DNA from: Pandoraea cepalis | Lineage (GTDB): Bacteria > Pseudomonadota > Gammaproteobacteria > Burkholderiales > Burkholderiaceae | DNA length: 64,000 nucleotides | Assembly (NCBI RefSeq): GCF_902459665.1 | Contig: NZ_CABPSL010000001.1 | Coordinates: 496,001 to 560,000 of the forward strand | Direction of reading: 5' to 3' | Part shown: positions 1 to 7,993 of the stretch, piece by piece | How positions within the stretch are numbered: position 1 is the first letter of the stretch | Layout of the letters: every line of letters starts with the position of its first letter | Translations under genes and position numbers: made by a program | The notes under the pieces: generated by a model | What the model was told of the DNA's origin: nothing | Seen by the model: the letters and a program-made list of their open reading frames with translations, nothing else | Database searches by the model: none

Positions 1-44
1 TTCCACGTCGATTCGCCGTGGCGGATGAGAACGAGCTTGTACAT
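1..44 (-). CDS. gpmA: 2,3-bisphosphoglycerate-dependent phosphoglycerate mutase, N-terminal fragment
   Basis: Only the first 14 codons lie in the window; the gene runs off the left edge. The reverse strand from position 44 reads MYKLVLIRHGEST, the characteristic start of cofactor-dependent phosphoglycerate mutase. The RHGES segment contains the catalytic histidine that is phosphorylated when 3-phosphoglycerate and 2-phosphoglycerate interconvert in glycolysis. It is divergent from the rhodanese gene, so the roughly 230 bases between them must hold both promoters. The identification rests on a short but very distinctive motif. Confidence 0.8.
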   Translation of the reverse strand, partial: MYKLVLIRHGESTW

Positions 45-278
45 GAGAAAACGTCAGTCAGAGTTGGAAAGCGGGGGCAGCCGGCGAGCGCATTGCTACA
101 CGCCGCGCCTTGCGCAGCAAGGCCCGGCAAGGGGATTTGCGGCAACAATTCAGAGACGTTCGGGGGCGCGGCGAGGGGGCCGCCGACGTCCGGCGCAGCG
201 ATTGGCAACGCAACCCGTCGGCGCAATCACGGATTATTTTATAATGATCGGATTCTTTTGATATTTTTCAGGTGGTTT

Positions 279-686
279 GTGACGTTCTTTACTGATTACA
301 CCAACCTCGCGCTGATCGCCATTGCCCTCGTTTCGGGGGGCATGCTGGCATGGCCCGTATTCAAGCGTGGCGGGCGCGGTCTGTCGACTGTGGAAGCGAC
401 CCAGCTCATCAACCGTAAAGGCGCCGTGGTGCTCGATGTGCGTTCTGGCGAAGAGTTCGCCGCAGGCCACTTGCCCTCCGCGCGCAACCTGCCGCTCGAC
501 GACGTCGAACAAAAGGTCGGGCAGGTCATCAAGAACAAGGCCGCACCGGTCCTGATCGTGTGCAAGAACGGGCAGGGCGCCGCGCGCGTCCAGACGTTGC
601 TGCGCGGTCTCGGCTACGCCGAGGCGTTCAGCCTCCAGGGCGGCATTGCCACCTGGCAGGAAGCCGGCCTGCCGGTCGTGAAGTAA
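279..686 (+). CDS. Membrane-anchored rhodanese-domain protein
   Basis: A 135-residue protein with one N-terminal transmembrane segment (about residues 10-25) followed by a rhodanese domain. The domain contains a DVRSGEEFAAGHLPSA segment and an active-site loop with the catalytic cysteine in IVCKNGQGA. Single-domain rhodaneses of this kind carry sulfur as a cysteine persulfide, but the acceptor is unknown here. I chose the GTG at 279 because it places the transmembrane helix near the N-terminus; the open frame continues upstream to position 18 with low-complexity, non-homologous-looking sequence. It lies 17 bases upstream of grxC, so both are probably transcribed together as a thiol-redox pair. 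Confidence 0.85.
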   Translation: MTFFTDYTNLALIAIALVSGGMLAWPVFKRGGRGLSTVEATQLINRKGAVVLDVRSGEEFAAGHLPSARNLPLDDVEQKVGQVIKNKAAPVLIVCKNGQGAARVQTLLRGLGYAEAFSLQGGIATWQEAGLPVVK

Positions 687-703
687 TCGAGGAATCGCCA
701 GTC

Positions 704-964
704 ATGCCGAAGATCGTGATGTACAGCACGCAAGTGTGCCCGTATTGCCAGATGGCGGAGCGACTGCTGCGTCAGCGTGGCGTTCAGGAAATCGAGAAGG
801 TTCTGATCGACAAGGAACCCGCCCGCCGCGAGGAAATGATGACGCGCACAGGGCGCCGCACCGTGCCGCAGATCTACATCGACGAGCGCCACATCGGCGG
901 TTACGACGATCTGTCGGCACTCGACCGTGCCGGCGGCCTCGCGCCGCTCTTGCAAGCCGCCTGA
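704..964 (+). CDS. grxC: Glutaredoxin 3
   Basis: An 86-residue glutaredoxin with the dithiol active site CPYC at residues 12-15, the cis-proline motif TVPQIYI and the glutathione-binding GGYDD segment. It reduces protein disulfides and mixed glutathione disulfides in the cytoplasm at the expense of glutathione. The ATG at 704 gives the standard glutaredoxin N-terminus (MPKIVMYS). The longer frame beginning at 560 overlaps the rhodanese gene and is not needed. The rhodanese-grxC-secB order is common in Burkholderiales and supports the assignment. Confidence 0.95.
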   Translation: MPKIVMYSTQVCPYCQMAERLLRQRGVQEIEKVLIDKEPARREEMMTRTGRRTVPQIYIDERHIGGYDDLSALDRAGGLAPLLQAA

Positions 965-987
965 TACCGCCCGCAAAATAGTGCGCC

Positions 988-1009
988 CAGCCGCGTGTCT
1001 GCGCGGCTG
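988..1009 (+). terminator. Possible weak terminator hairpin between grxC and secB
   Basis: An inverted repeat CAGCCGCG / CGCGGCTG with a six-base loop lies just after grxC and is followed by only a short TCTT stretch. It could attenuate transcription into secB, but the missing T-tract makes a fully effective intrinsic terminator doubtful. Confidence 0.35.
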
Positions 1010-1029
1010 TCTTATCCCAAGGAAACAAA

Positions 1030-1536
1030 ATGTCCGACCAGAATCAGCCGTTTTTCAGCATCCAGCGCGCGTACTTGAAAGATTTGTCGCTCGAGCAGCC
1101 GAATTCGCCCGCGATCTTCCTCGAGCAAGAGATGCCGACCGTGGAAGTGCAACTGGACGTCGCCGCCGAACGCCTGGCCGAGGAGATCTTCGAAGTCGCC
1201 GTGATTGCCACCGTGACGGCCAAGATCAAGGACAAGGTCGCGTTCCTGGTCGAAGGTAAGCAAGCCGGTATCTTCGAGATTCGCAACGTGCCGGTCGAAC
1301 AGCTCGACCCCCTCATTGGCATTGCTTGCCCGACGATCGTCTACCCGTATCTGCGCGCCAACGTGGCCGATGCCATCAGCCGTGCCGGTTTCCAGCCGAT
1401 CCATCTGGCCGAAGTGAATTTCCAGGCACTGTACGAACAGCGACTGGCGCAACTGGCCGAGCAACAAGCGGCCAACGGCGAAACGCCGGCCCCGGGCATC
1501 GTGATGCCCGACGGCTCGGCCGCCCAGACCCACTAA
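1030..1536 (+). CDS. secB: Protein-export chaperone SecB
   Basis: A 168-residue protein matching SecB along its length: the [15 protein letters not shown] start, the substrate-groove strand and the conserved C-terminal half ending in a flexible A/P-rich tail. SecB tetramers bind unfolded precursors in the cytoplasm and hand them to SecA for Sec-dependent export. The start at 1030 has an AAGGA Shine-Dalgarno sequence seven bases upstream. gpsA follows 63 bases downstream in the same orientation, the usual secB-gpsA pairing. Confidence 0.96.
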   Translation: MSDQNQPFFSIQRAYLKDLSLEQPNSPAIFLEQEMPTVEVQLDVAAERLAEEIFEVAVIATVTAKIKDKVAFLVEGKQAGIFEIRNVPVEQLDPLIGIACPTIVYPYLRANVADAISRAGFQPIHLAEVNFQALYEQRLAQLAEQQAANGETPAPGIVMPDGSAAQTH

Positions 1537-1599
1537 GCGCTTGCGCTTGATCGACGCGACGGCCGGCCAGGCGTCAGCCTTCGCGTCGAGGCCTCTCTC

Positions 1600-2619
1600 A
1601 TGAAGATTGCCGTATTCGGTGCAGGTGCCTGGGGCACCGCGATGGCGAGTCACATGGCGGCACGCCATGAGGTTGTCCTTTGGGCGCGCGATGCGGCGCT
1701 CGTGAAGCAACTGAACGCCTCGCACGAAAATTCCCTCTACCTCCCTGGTTCGCCGCTGTCGCCTCGTCTGCGATTCGAAGCCGACTTCGCAACGGCGCTC
1801 ACGCATGGCACGGGGGAACGCGCCTTGTGCGTAGCGGCTGTGCCCGTGGCCGGCCTGCGGGCACTGGCCGGCCATATGGCGCTTGCGGCCGATGCGCCGC
1901 ACAACCTGATCTGGCTGTGCAAGGGCTTCGAGTCCGATACCGGACTGCTGCCGCACCAGATCGTTGCCGAGGTCTTCCCTCAGGTGGCGGGCGGCGCGCT
2001 CTCCGGGCCGAGTTTCGCCCGCGAAGTCGCCCAGGGACTGCCTGCGGCGCTGACCATTGCTAGCGCGGTGCCGTCGCTGTGCGAACTGACGATCGCCGCG
2101 TGTCACTTCGGCGCGCTGCGCATCTATTCGAGTGACGACGTGGTCGGCGTCGAGGTCGGCGGCGCCGTGAAGAACGTGCTTGCCATCGCCACGGGTGTCA
2201 GTGACGGACTCGGTCTGGGACTCAATGCCCGCGCGGCGCTCGTCACGCGGGGTCTGGCCGAAATGACCCGCCTGGGCGTCGCGCTGGGCGGCAAGCCCGA
2301 GACGTTCATGGGGCTGGCCGGCATGGGTGATCTGATCCTGACCGCAACGGGCGATCTGTCGCGCAATCGAACCGTCGGTCTGCAACTGGCGTCGGGCAAG
2401 TCGCTCGACGACGTGCTGGCATCGTTGGGGCACGTCGCGGAAGGCGTACGATGTGCACGTGCGGTGCGCGATCTGGCCCGCGCGCACGGTGTTGAAATGC
2501 CCATTACCGACGCGGTATGCGCTACGCTGTTCGAGGGGTTACCGGCCCGTGCGGCGGTGGAATCCCTGCTGCGGCGCGATGCCCGGGCGGAACGCGAGGA
2601 CGACACCCCTGCGGGCTGA
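1600..2619 (+). CDS. gpsA: NAD(P)-dependent glycerol-3-phosphate dehydrogenase
   Basis: A 339-residue enzyme that reduces dihydroxyacetone phosphate to sn-glycerol-3-phosphate for phospholipid synthesis. It has the N-terminal Rossmann motif GAGAWGTA, the LSGPSFA segment and the catalytic [11 protein letters not shown] region around the active lysine, followed by the helical C-terminal domain. Length is normal for the family. It is the last gene of the rhodanese-grxC-secB-gpsA run. Confidence 0.96.
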   Translation: MKIAVFGAGAWGTAMASHMAARHEVVLWARDAALVKQLNASHENSLYLPGSPLSPRLRFEADFATALTHGTGERALCVAAVPVAGLRALAGHMALAADAPHNLIWLCKGFESDTGLLPHQIVAEVFPQVAGGALSGPSFAREVAQGLPAALTIASAVPSLCELTIAACHFGALRIYSSDDVVGVEVGGAVKNVLAIATGVSDGLGLGLNARAALVTRGLAEMTRLGVALGGKPETFMGLAGMGDLILTATGDLSRNRTVGLQLASGKSLDDVLASLGHVAEGVRCARAVRDLARAHGVEMPITDAVCATLFEGLPARAAVESLLRRDARAEREDDTPAG

Positions 2620-2774
2620 GGCGTCGCCCTGACGCATCACTGACAAGTTGCGACGGTTGTCCGGTCTTGCCCGGCGCGGCATGACCGGCCTGCGATGTTG
2701 CGCAGGAGGGTCGGCGCGCCGTTTCCCCGATGGCGGAATCCCGTCGTCGGCACTCGCACAAGGGAGTCGAACCC

Positions 2775-3305
2775 ATGTCGCCAGTTGCCCATCTCCACAC
2801 CTCCGAAGGCGATATTACGCAATCGTCGGTCGATGCCATCGTGAATGCCGCGAACGAATCGCTGTTGGGCGGCGGCAGTGTCGACGGGGCGATCCATCGT
2901 GCCGCCGGCCCGGAATTGCTGGACGCCTGTCGCAAACTGCAGGGTTGCGCGACGGGACAGGCCAAGCTCACACCGGGATTTCGACTCAAGGCGAAATACG
3001 TGATTCATACGGTGGGGCCGGTCTGGCACGGTGGCGCGAACGATGAGCCTGCATTGCTCGCGAGCTGCTATCGCGAGAGCTTGCGTCTGGCGGCGGCGCA
3101 CGGCTGTCGCAGCGTAGCGTTTCCGGCCATCAGTTGCGGCATCTACGGTTATCCCCCCGAGCTGGCGGTGCCGCTGGCTGTCTTCGCCGTGCGCGACGCG
3201 CTGCCGCATTTCCCGAGCATCGAGCACGTCGAGTTCGTTTGTTTCGACGGTGCGATGCTGGCGCGTTATCGCGCCGAACTGGCGAGTCAGGACCCGCCGG
3301 CGTAA
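2775..3305 (+). CDS. Macrodomain O-acetyl-ADP-ribose deacetylase (YmdB/MacroD type)
   Basis: A 176-residue single macrodomain protein. It shows the ADP-ribose-binding [19 protein letters not shown] segment near residues 20-40 and the later [12 protein letters not shown] loop, both hallmarks of MacroD/YmdB hydrolases acting on O-acetyl-ADP-ribose or mono-ADP-ribosylated proteins. The ATG at 2775 is preceded by AAGGGAG with suitable spacing, so I prefer it to the in-frame upstream ATG at 2730. Its 3' end overlaps the convergent trmL gene by 19 bases. Confidence 0.92.
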   Translation: MSPVAHLHTSEGDITQSSVDAIVNAANESLLGGGSVDGAIHRAAGPELLDACRKLQGCATGQAKLTPGFRLKAKYVIHTVGPVWHGGANDEPALLASCYRESLRLAAAHGCRSVAFPAISCGIYGYPPELAVPLAVFAVRDALPHFPSIEHVEFVCFDGAMLARYRAELASQDPPA

Positions 3306-3757
3306 CCCTGTTGACGCCACGCCTCGAAGACCACGACGGCAACCGTATTCGAAAGATTGAGGCTGCGATTGCCCGGGCGCATCGGCAGTCGCACGCGCTG
3401 CGTCGCGGCGAATGTATCGAGCAGTTCCGGGGCGAGGCCGCGGGTTTCCGATCCGAACACGAACCAATCGCCCTCGGCGAACGACAACTCGCCGAAGGGG
3501 CGCGAACCGCGCGTCGTCAACGCGAACATGCGCGTGGGATCCGGCGCTTCTGCGCTCAAAAACGCGGCCCAATCCCGGTGGACCTTCATCTCGGCATACT
3601 CGTGATAGTCGAGCCCGGCGCGGCGCATACGCGCGTCGTCGAGCGGGAAGCCTAGCGGTTCGATCAGGTGCAGGCGCGCGCCCGTATTGGCACACAGGCG
3701 AATGACGTTGCCGGTATTCGGCGGAATTTCGGGGCTGACGAGAACGACGTTGAACAT
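3287..3757 (-). CDS. trmL: tRNA (cytidine(34)-2'-O)-methyltransferase TrmL
   Basis: A 156-residue SPOUT-family methyltransferase. It begins with the typical [21 protein letters not shown], has the FGSETRGL motif 2 and ends with the [17 protein letters not shown] knot region that binds S-adenosylmethionine. TrmL methylates the wobble ribose of tRNA-Leu. The ATG at 3757 gives the family-standard start; the 18 extra upstream codons are unlike TrmL. It is co-oriented with comF, whose stop lies 16 bases upstream, and convergent with the macrodomain gene. Confidence 0.94.
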   Translation of the reverse strand: MFNVVLVSPEIPPNTGNVIRLCANTGARLHLIEPLGFPLDDARMRRAGLDYHEYAEMKVHRDWAAFLSAEAPDPTRMFALTTRGSRPFGELSFAEGDWFVFGSETRGLAPELLDTFAATQRVRLPMRPGNRSLNLSNTVAVVVFEAWRQQGYAGGS

Positions 3758-3773
3758 GAGCGTTGAGACAGAG

Positions 3774-4622
3774 TTATGAGGTGAGCGGCGTGCGCAATGC
3801 GACTGCCGCAATCACATGCGTTGCGCCGGCGCATTTGAGGGCGGCGGCCGCGGCGTCGCACGTCGCACCCGTCGTCATCACGTCGTCGATAAGCACAATC
3901 CGACGCCCACGGACCTGGTCGCTCGCGACGAAGGCGCCGCGCAGGTTGCGTCGGCGTTCATCGCGCGACAGGCGTCGCTGCGCGGCGGTCGTTCGCGCAC
4001 GGTGCAGCACGTGGGCGCTGGCGGGCAGATGCGCCCGCCGCGACGCGACCCGCGCGATTTCCCACGCCTGGTTGAAACCCCGCGTCGCGAGTCGCGAGGG
4101 CGCCAGCGGTACGGGCACCAGCAGCGCAGCCTCGTCTCGGCAATTCGAGAGGGCGTTGCCGAGGCGTTCGCCGAACTCGCGCGCGAATGGCAGGGCGCCT
4201 TGGTATTTCAGACGAATCATCAGCGTATCGAGCGGTGCCACGTAGTCTGCGAGCGTCAGTGTCGTGTCGAACGCAGGTTGCAACCGCAGACATTGTCCGC
4301 ACACGAGCGGGGGTGGGGTGCGGCAAATTGTCGCACCTCCGATGCCTTGCGAGTCCGTTTCGTCCGCGTAAGTGGGCCGCGATGGCAATGCGACCGCACA
4401 TTGGCGACAGCGCAACGGCGCATCAGGCCGGTCGGCGTCGAAGGCGTGTGCGCAATCGGCACAGATCTGCCGCGGTGCGCGCCGGTGGCAAAGCGCGCAG
4501 TGATCGGGCAACGCCATGCGCAGCCACCCGCCAGCAAGCTTGGCGAGCGTTGGCAAGGTGGCAGGGAGGAAGGGCAAGGTGATAGCGGCGATGAAGTGGT
4601 GGGAAGGCGGGGCGGTCGACAT
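3774..4622 (-). CDS. ComF family phosphoribosyltransferase-like protein
   Basis: A 282-residue ComF/GntX-type protein. An N-terminal zinc-ribbon region has spaced CxxC pairs (CALC, CADC, CRQC, CGQC). The C-terminal half is a type I phosphoribosyltransferase domain with the PRPP loop IVLIDDVMTTGAT. ComF proteins are linked to DNA uptake in competent bacteria; the biochemical substrate is unclear. The ATG at 4622 is the most likely start, since upstream codons are compositionally biased. It is divergent from the methyltransferase gene, with about 100 bases between them. Confidence 0.88.
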   Translation of the reverse strand: MSTAPPSHHFIAAITLPFLPATLPTLAKLAGGWLRMALPDHCALCHRRAPRQICADCAHAFDADRPDAPLRCRQCAVALPSRPTYADETDSQGIGGATICRTPPPLVCGQCLRLQPAFDTTLTLADYVAPLDTLMIRLKYQGALPFAREFGERLGNALSNCRDEAALLVPVPLAPSRLATRGFNQAWEIARVASRRAHLPASAHVLHRARTTAAQRRLSRDERRRNLRGAFVASDQVRGRRIVLIDDVMTTGATCDAAAAALKCAGATHVIAAVALRTPLTS

Positions 4623-4725
4623 CGTCGATGCTCGGCATGGGACGGCGTGCGCCGGGGCGCGTGGCGGTGCACGATGCATTCGGACAGCAACGAGTATACT
4701 GCCGACTCGCCTTTTCGCCCGTCCC

Positions 4726-5646
4726 ATGAAGCCTTCCGCCGCTCCCCCGACCCCGTCCTCCGCGTTCTCCGCTCGCTTTTTGCGCACTGCGTTCGACCGC
4801 CGAGCGCCGAACTGGCCGCAGGCCGACTTCCTGATGCGGGAGGTGGCATCGCGGCTCGCGAGCCGACTCGATTACATCAAGCTGAAGCCGACCCGCGTGC
4901 TCGATGCCGGATGCGGCACGGGCGGCGATTTGCTGAGCTTCGGCGAGCGTTACCCCGAGGCCTATCGCGTGGGGCTCGATGCGTCGCTCGCGATGGTCAA
5001 GGCCGCCGCGGCGGCAGGCGCAGCAACCGGTTGGCGCCGACTGCTGCGCAGTGCGCCGCCCTATGGCGTCGTGCAGGCCGATTTCTCCGCGCTGCCGTTC
5101 GCGCCGCGCACCTTCGATCTCGTCTGGTCGAACCTCGCGCTCCATTGGTATCGCGAGCCGCATCGCGTCATTCCCGAATGGCATCGCGTGCTTGGCAACG
5201 ACGGTTTGCTGATGTTTTCGGCCTATGGTCCCGACACCCTGCGGGAGTTGCGAGCGGCGTGGGCGGAAGTCGATGACGCGCCGCATGCCCTTGAGCCGAC
5301 GGACATGCATGACTTGGGCGACATGATGGTGGCGAGTGGATTCGATACCCCCGTCACGGACATGGAGCGCCTCACGTTGACGTTCGAATCGCCTGACACG
5401 TTGCTGCGCGACGTGCGGTTGCTCGGCGTGAATCCACGACCCGAGCGTCGTCGGGGCCTCACCGGTCGGGCACGTCTTGCGGCTTTGCGTGCGGCGCTGG
5501 AACGTCAGCGCGGTGCGGACGGCACGATCGCATTGACGTTCGAACTCGTCTACGGGCACGCCTGGAAAATTCCCGAGAAGACCGATGCGGCCGGCAATGC
5601 CGTCGTTCGCCTTCAGGACATCGGCCGCGGTGGCCGACCTCGCTGA
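4726..5646 (+). CDS. SAM-dependent methyltransferase, BioC-like
   Basis: A 306-residue class I methyltransferase with motif I VLDAGCGTGGDLL, an acidic ribose-binding LDAS loop, the QADFSALPF segment and the SNLALHW segment typical of BioC and its relatives. BioC methylates malonyl-ACP at the start of pimelate synthesis, while related proteins (NDUFAF5 type) have other roles. No other biotin gene is nearby, so the exact substrate is open. The ATG at 4726 is chosen because homology begins shortly after it. It is the last conserved housekeeping gene before the accessory biosynthetic cluster. Confidence 0.8.
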   Translation: MKPSAAPPTPSSAFSARFLRTAFDRRAPNWPQADFLMREVASRLASRLDYIKLKPTRVLDAGCGTGGDLLSFGERYPEAYRVGLDASLAMVKAAAAAGAATGWRRLLRSAPPYGVVQADFSALPFAPRTFDLVWSNLALHWYREPHRVIPEWHRVLGNDGLLMFSAYGPDTLRELRAAWAEVDDAPHALEPTDMHDLGDMMVASGFDTPVTDMERLTLTFESPDTLLRDVRLLGVNPRPERRRGLTGRARLAALRAALERQRGADGTIALTFELVYGHAWKIPEKTDAAGNAVVRLQDIGRGGRPR

Positions 5647-5720
5647 GTTTCGCTGAGTCTCGCGGACCCGACCCCTCCCGCAGGCGCCCTGACGACCCAC
5701 CGTATCCTGCGTCCTACACG

Positions 5721-5731
5721 ACCTTGCAGGT
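5721..5731. promoter_or_regulatory. Short palindrome upstream of the cluster operon
   Basis: The sequence ACCTTGCAGGT is a perfect 4-3-4 inverted repeat about 125 bases upstream of the first cluster gene. Its half-sites resemble the outer bases of lux-type boxes (CT...AG), but it is much shorter than a standard 18-20 bp lux box. It may be chance; I record it because the cluster is flanked by a LuxR-type gene. Confidence 0.2.
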
Positions 5732-5855
5732 GTTCTGCGCACGCCCGATTCGCTTAAATGGCGCTTCACGGCGTGCATGAGCACAGGGCCTTGCGGATTG
5801 CCTTCGCTACGCCACGCCATCGAATCGCCTTCGGGCGAGACATTGGGAGGTCGGG

Positions 5856-6941
5856 GTGGGGAACCAGCACGAAACGTGGGTGGCGTCGCCGCAGGTCGAA
5901 CCTGCGCAACGCGAAACAACGCGCGGTTGCCAGGGGCTGCGCGTCGATGGCGCCTTTCTGCGACCGAGCTCCCCCGTTTTCACGGCGATTGACGGGCTGT
6001 GTCGCGCCACGGTTCACCTCAAGCTCGAAGGTCTGAACCCGGCGGGCTCCATCAAGCTGAAGCCTGCGCTTCAACTCATCGAGGATCTGGAGGTGGCCGG
6101 CCGCGTTGACGTGAATACGCGGATCGTCGAATCGTCCTCGGGAAACCTCGGGATGGCACTGGCGATGGTGTGCGCAAATCGCGGCTACCCGTTCACTTGC
6201 GTCACGGATCCCAACACGTCGCGTCATGCGATCCGTGCCATGCAGGCGGCGGGCGCGCAGGTCGTGCGCGTTGAACGTCGCGATGCGCAGGGGGGGTATC
6301 TCGGCACCCGCATCGCGTGGATCCGTGAGCAAGTGGCGCGTAACCCGCGTTGGGTGTGGGTCAATCAGTACGCCAACCCGGGCAACTGGCGTGCGCACTA
6401 TCGATGGACGGCGCCGGAAATCTTCGCGGCCTATCGCAACGTCGACCACTTGTTTGTCGGCGCGGGCACCACCGGCACATTGATGGGCTGCCTGCGTTAC
6501 GTGCGCGCCCATCGACTGCCGACCCGTGTCATTGCGGTCGATGCCGTCGGTTCGGTGACGTTTGGCGGCCCGCCCGGGCCTCGCCGCATCCCCGGACTGG
6601 GCATGAGTTGCCGCCCGGCGTTGTCTGAAGCGTCGCAGGCCGAGCCGCCGGACGCCATCGTCTACGTTGACGAGGCCGAAACCCTCCGCATGTGCCACAC
6701 GCTGGCCGCGCGCGGTTTGCTCGCGGGCGGGTCCACGGGCAGCGTGTTGCGTGCCGTGCAGTTGTCGTCGGTCGAGATCGCCGCCAGCGACACAGTCGTC
6801 GCCGTCGCTCCCGATATGGGCGACAAATATCTCGACACCCTCTACGACCCCGATTGGGCCGCCACCTGTATCGATGGCCGCCCGCGTTCGCCATGCGGAC
6901 CGTCGCCACTCGTCGATACCGTCGATCCTTCATTGCCATGA
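5856..6941 (+). CDS. SbnA-like PLP synthase, first step to L-2,3-diaminopropionate
   Basis: A 361-residue fold-type II PLP enzyme of the cysteine synthase superfamily. The segment KLEGLNPAGSIKLK (PLP lysine about residue 67) is the SbnA hallmark, followed by SSSGNLG (93-99) and the phosphate-binding GAGTTGT (202-208). In staphyloferrin B synthesis SbnA condenses O-phosphoserine and glutamate to N-(1-amino-1-carboxy-2-ethyl)glutamate. The GTG start at 5856 has GGGAGG five bases upstream. Its stop overlaps the next start (ATGA), coupling it to the SbnB homologue. There are no other siderophore genes here, so L-DAP is probably used for a different product. Confidence 0.88.
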   Translation: MGNQHETWVASPQVEPAQRETTRGCQGLRVDGAFLRPSSPVFTAIDGLCRATVHLKLEGLNPAGSIKLKPALQLIEDLEVAGRVDVNTRIVESSSGNLGMALAMVCANRGYPFTCVTDPNTSRHAIRAMQAAGAQVVRVERRDAQGGYLGTRIAWIREQVARNPRWVWVNQYANPGNWRAHYRWTAPEIFAAYRNVDHLFVGAGTTGTLMGCLRYVRAHRLPTRVIAVDAVGSVTFGGPPGPRRIPGLGMSCRPALSEASQAEPPDAIVYVDEAETLRMCHTLAARGLLAGGSTGSVLRAVQLSSVEIAASDTVVAVAPDMGDKYLDTLYDPDWAATCIDGRPRSPCGPSPLVDTVDPSLP

Positions 6942-7993
6942 ACGCACTACCGCTACCGCAATTTCGCGTGTTCACCGGAGCGCAGGTCAGTTCGACTCTC
7001 GGGACGGGGAAGACTGCCGTTCTCGAAACGGTCGAAGCGGCGTATCGCGCGCATCACACCGGGCGCACCGTCAATCCGGAGAGTCAGTTTCTCCGCTTTC
7101 CCGACGCGCAACGCAACCGCATCATCGCGTTGCCTGCGCACCTTCGCGATGACCGCGGCGAGGCGGTGACCGGCATCAAGTGGATATCGAGCTTTCCCGC
7201 GAACATCGAACGTGGCATGCCGCGCGCGTCGGCCGTCCTCATTCTGAACGATGGGGCGACGGGCTATCCGATGGCGTGCATGGAAGCGAGCCTCATCAGC
7301 GCGGCGCGCACGGCGGCGAGCGCGATCAGCGCGCTGAGGTGTCTCGCCAGCGATGCGCTTGCCACGAAGGCGACGGCCAAGACCTCAGCGCGAAGCCTGC
7401 GCGTGGCATTTGTCGGCGCCGGCGTGATCGCACGCCATGTGGCCGAGTGTCTGCCGCTCGCGGCACTGCCCATTGGTGACGTGACGGTGCACGACCTGAA
7501 CCCGGATTACGCCACGGCGCTTGCCACCCGCATGGGTACGCGCCTCGGCTACGACGCGCGTACCGAAGCCTCGCTCGAACGCACCGTTCGTGCGTCGGAC
7601 GTGATCGTATTCACCACGACGGCGCCCTCGCCCTATGTGAACGACCCGGACTGGTTCTCTCACTGCCCGGTCGTGCTGCACCTCTCGCTTCGCGACCTTG
7701 CGCCAGCGGTCGTTCTTGCGTCCCACAACGTCGTCGACGACATCGATCATTGTCTGCGGGCGATGACCTCGCTTCATCTCGCTGAAGTCGAGACCGGTCA
7801 TCGGCGCTTCGTCACAACGTCGCTGCCGCATTTGCTCTGTGGCGGACAGGCGCCGGTGCGTGATCGACCGATTGTGTTTTCGCCGTTCGGTCTGGGCATC
7901 CTGGACATTGCCGTCGGGCGTTGGGTCTATGAACAGTTGGCTGCGCAGCAGGCGCCCATCCCCCATTTTTTCCACGATATGCAACGCGCATGA
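6938..7993 (+). CDS. SbnB-like dehydrogenase releasing L-2,3-diaminopropionate
   Basis: A 351-residue member of the ornithine cyclodeaminase/mu-crystallin family. It has the NAD-binding GAGVIA turn at residues 160-165 and the family's VNPESQFLRFP and NDGATGYPMACMEASLISAARTAA regions (the latter about residues 105-130). SbnB oxidatively cleaves the SbnA product to L-2,3-diaminopropionate and 2-oxoglutarate using NAD. The start ATG overlaps the SbnA stop and the stop overlaps the next ATG. Adjacency to SbnA is the classic signature of L-DAP supply, also seen in viomycin, zwittermicin and alanosine clusters. A true ornithine cyclodeaminase is less likely in this context. Confidence 0.88.
   Translation: MNALPLPQFRVFTGAQVSSTLGTGKTAVLETVEAAYRAHHTGRTVNPESQFLRFPDAQRNRIIALPAHLRDDRGEAVTGIKWISSFPANIERGMPRASAVLILNDGATGYPMACMEASLISAARTAASAISALRCLASDALATKATAKTSARSLRVAFVGAGVIARHVAECLPLAALPIGDVTVHDLNPDYATALATRMGTRLGYDARTEASLERTVRASDVIVFTTTAPSPYVNDPDWFSHCPVVLHLSLRDLAPAVVLASHNVVDDIDHCLRAMTSLHLAEVETGHRRFVTTSLPHLLCGGQAPVRDRPIVFSPFGLGILDIAVGRWVYEQLAAQQAPIPHFFHDMQRA

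Noticed and set aside
5856-7993. Staphyloferrin B-type siderophore locus
   Set aside because: SbnA and SbnB homologues are present, but there are no NIS synthetases, citrate synthase, receptor or siderophore transporter genes.
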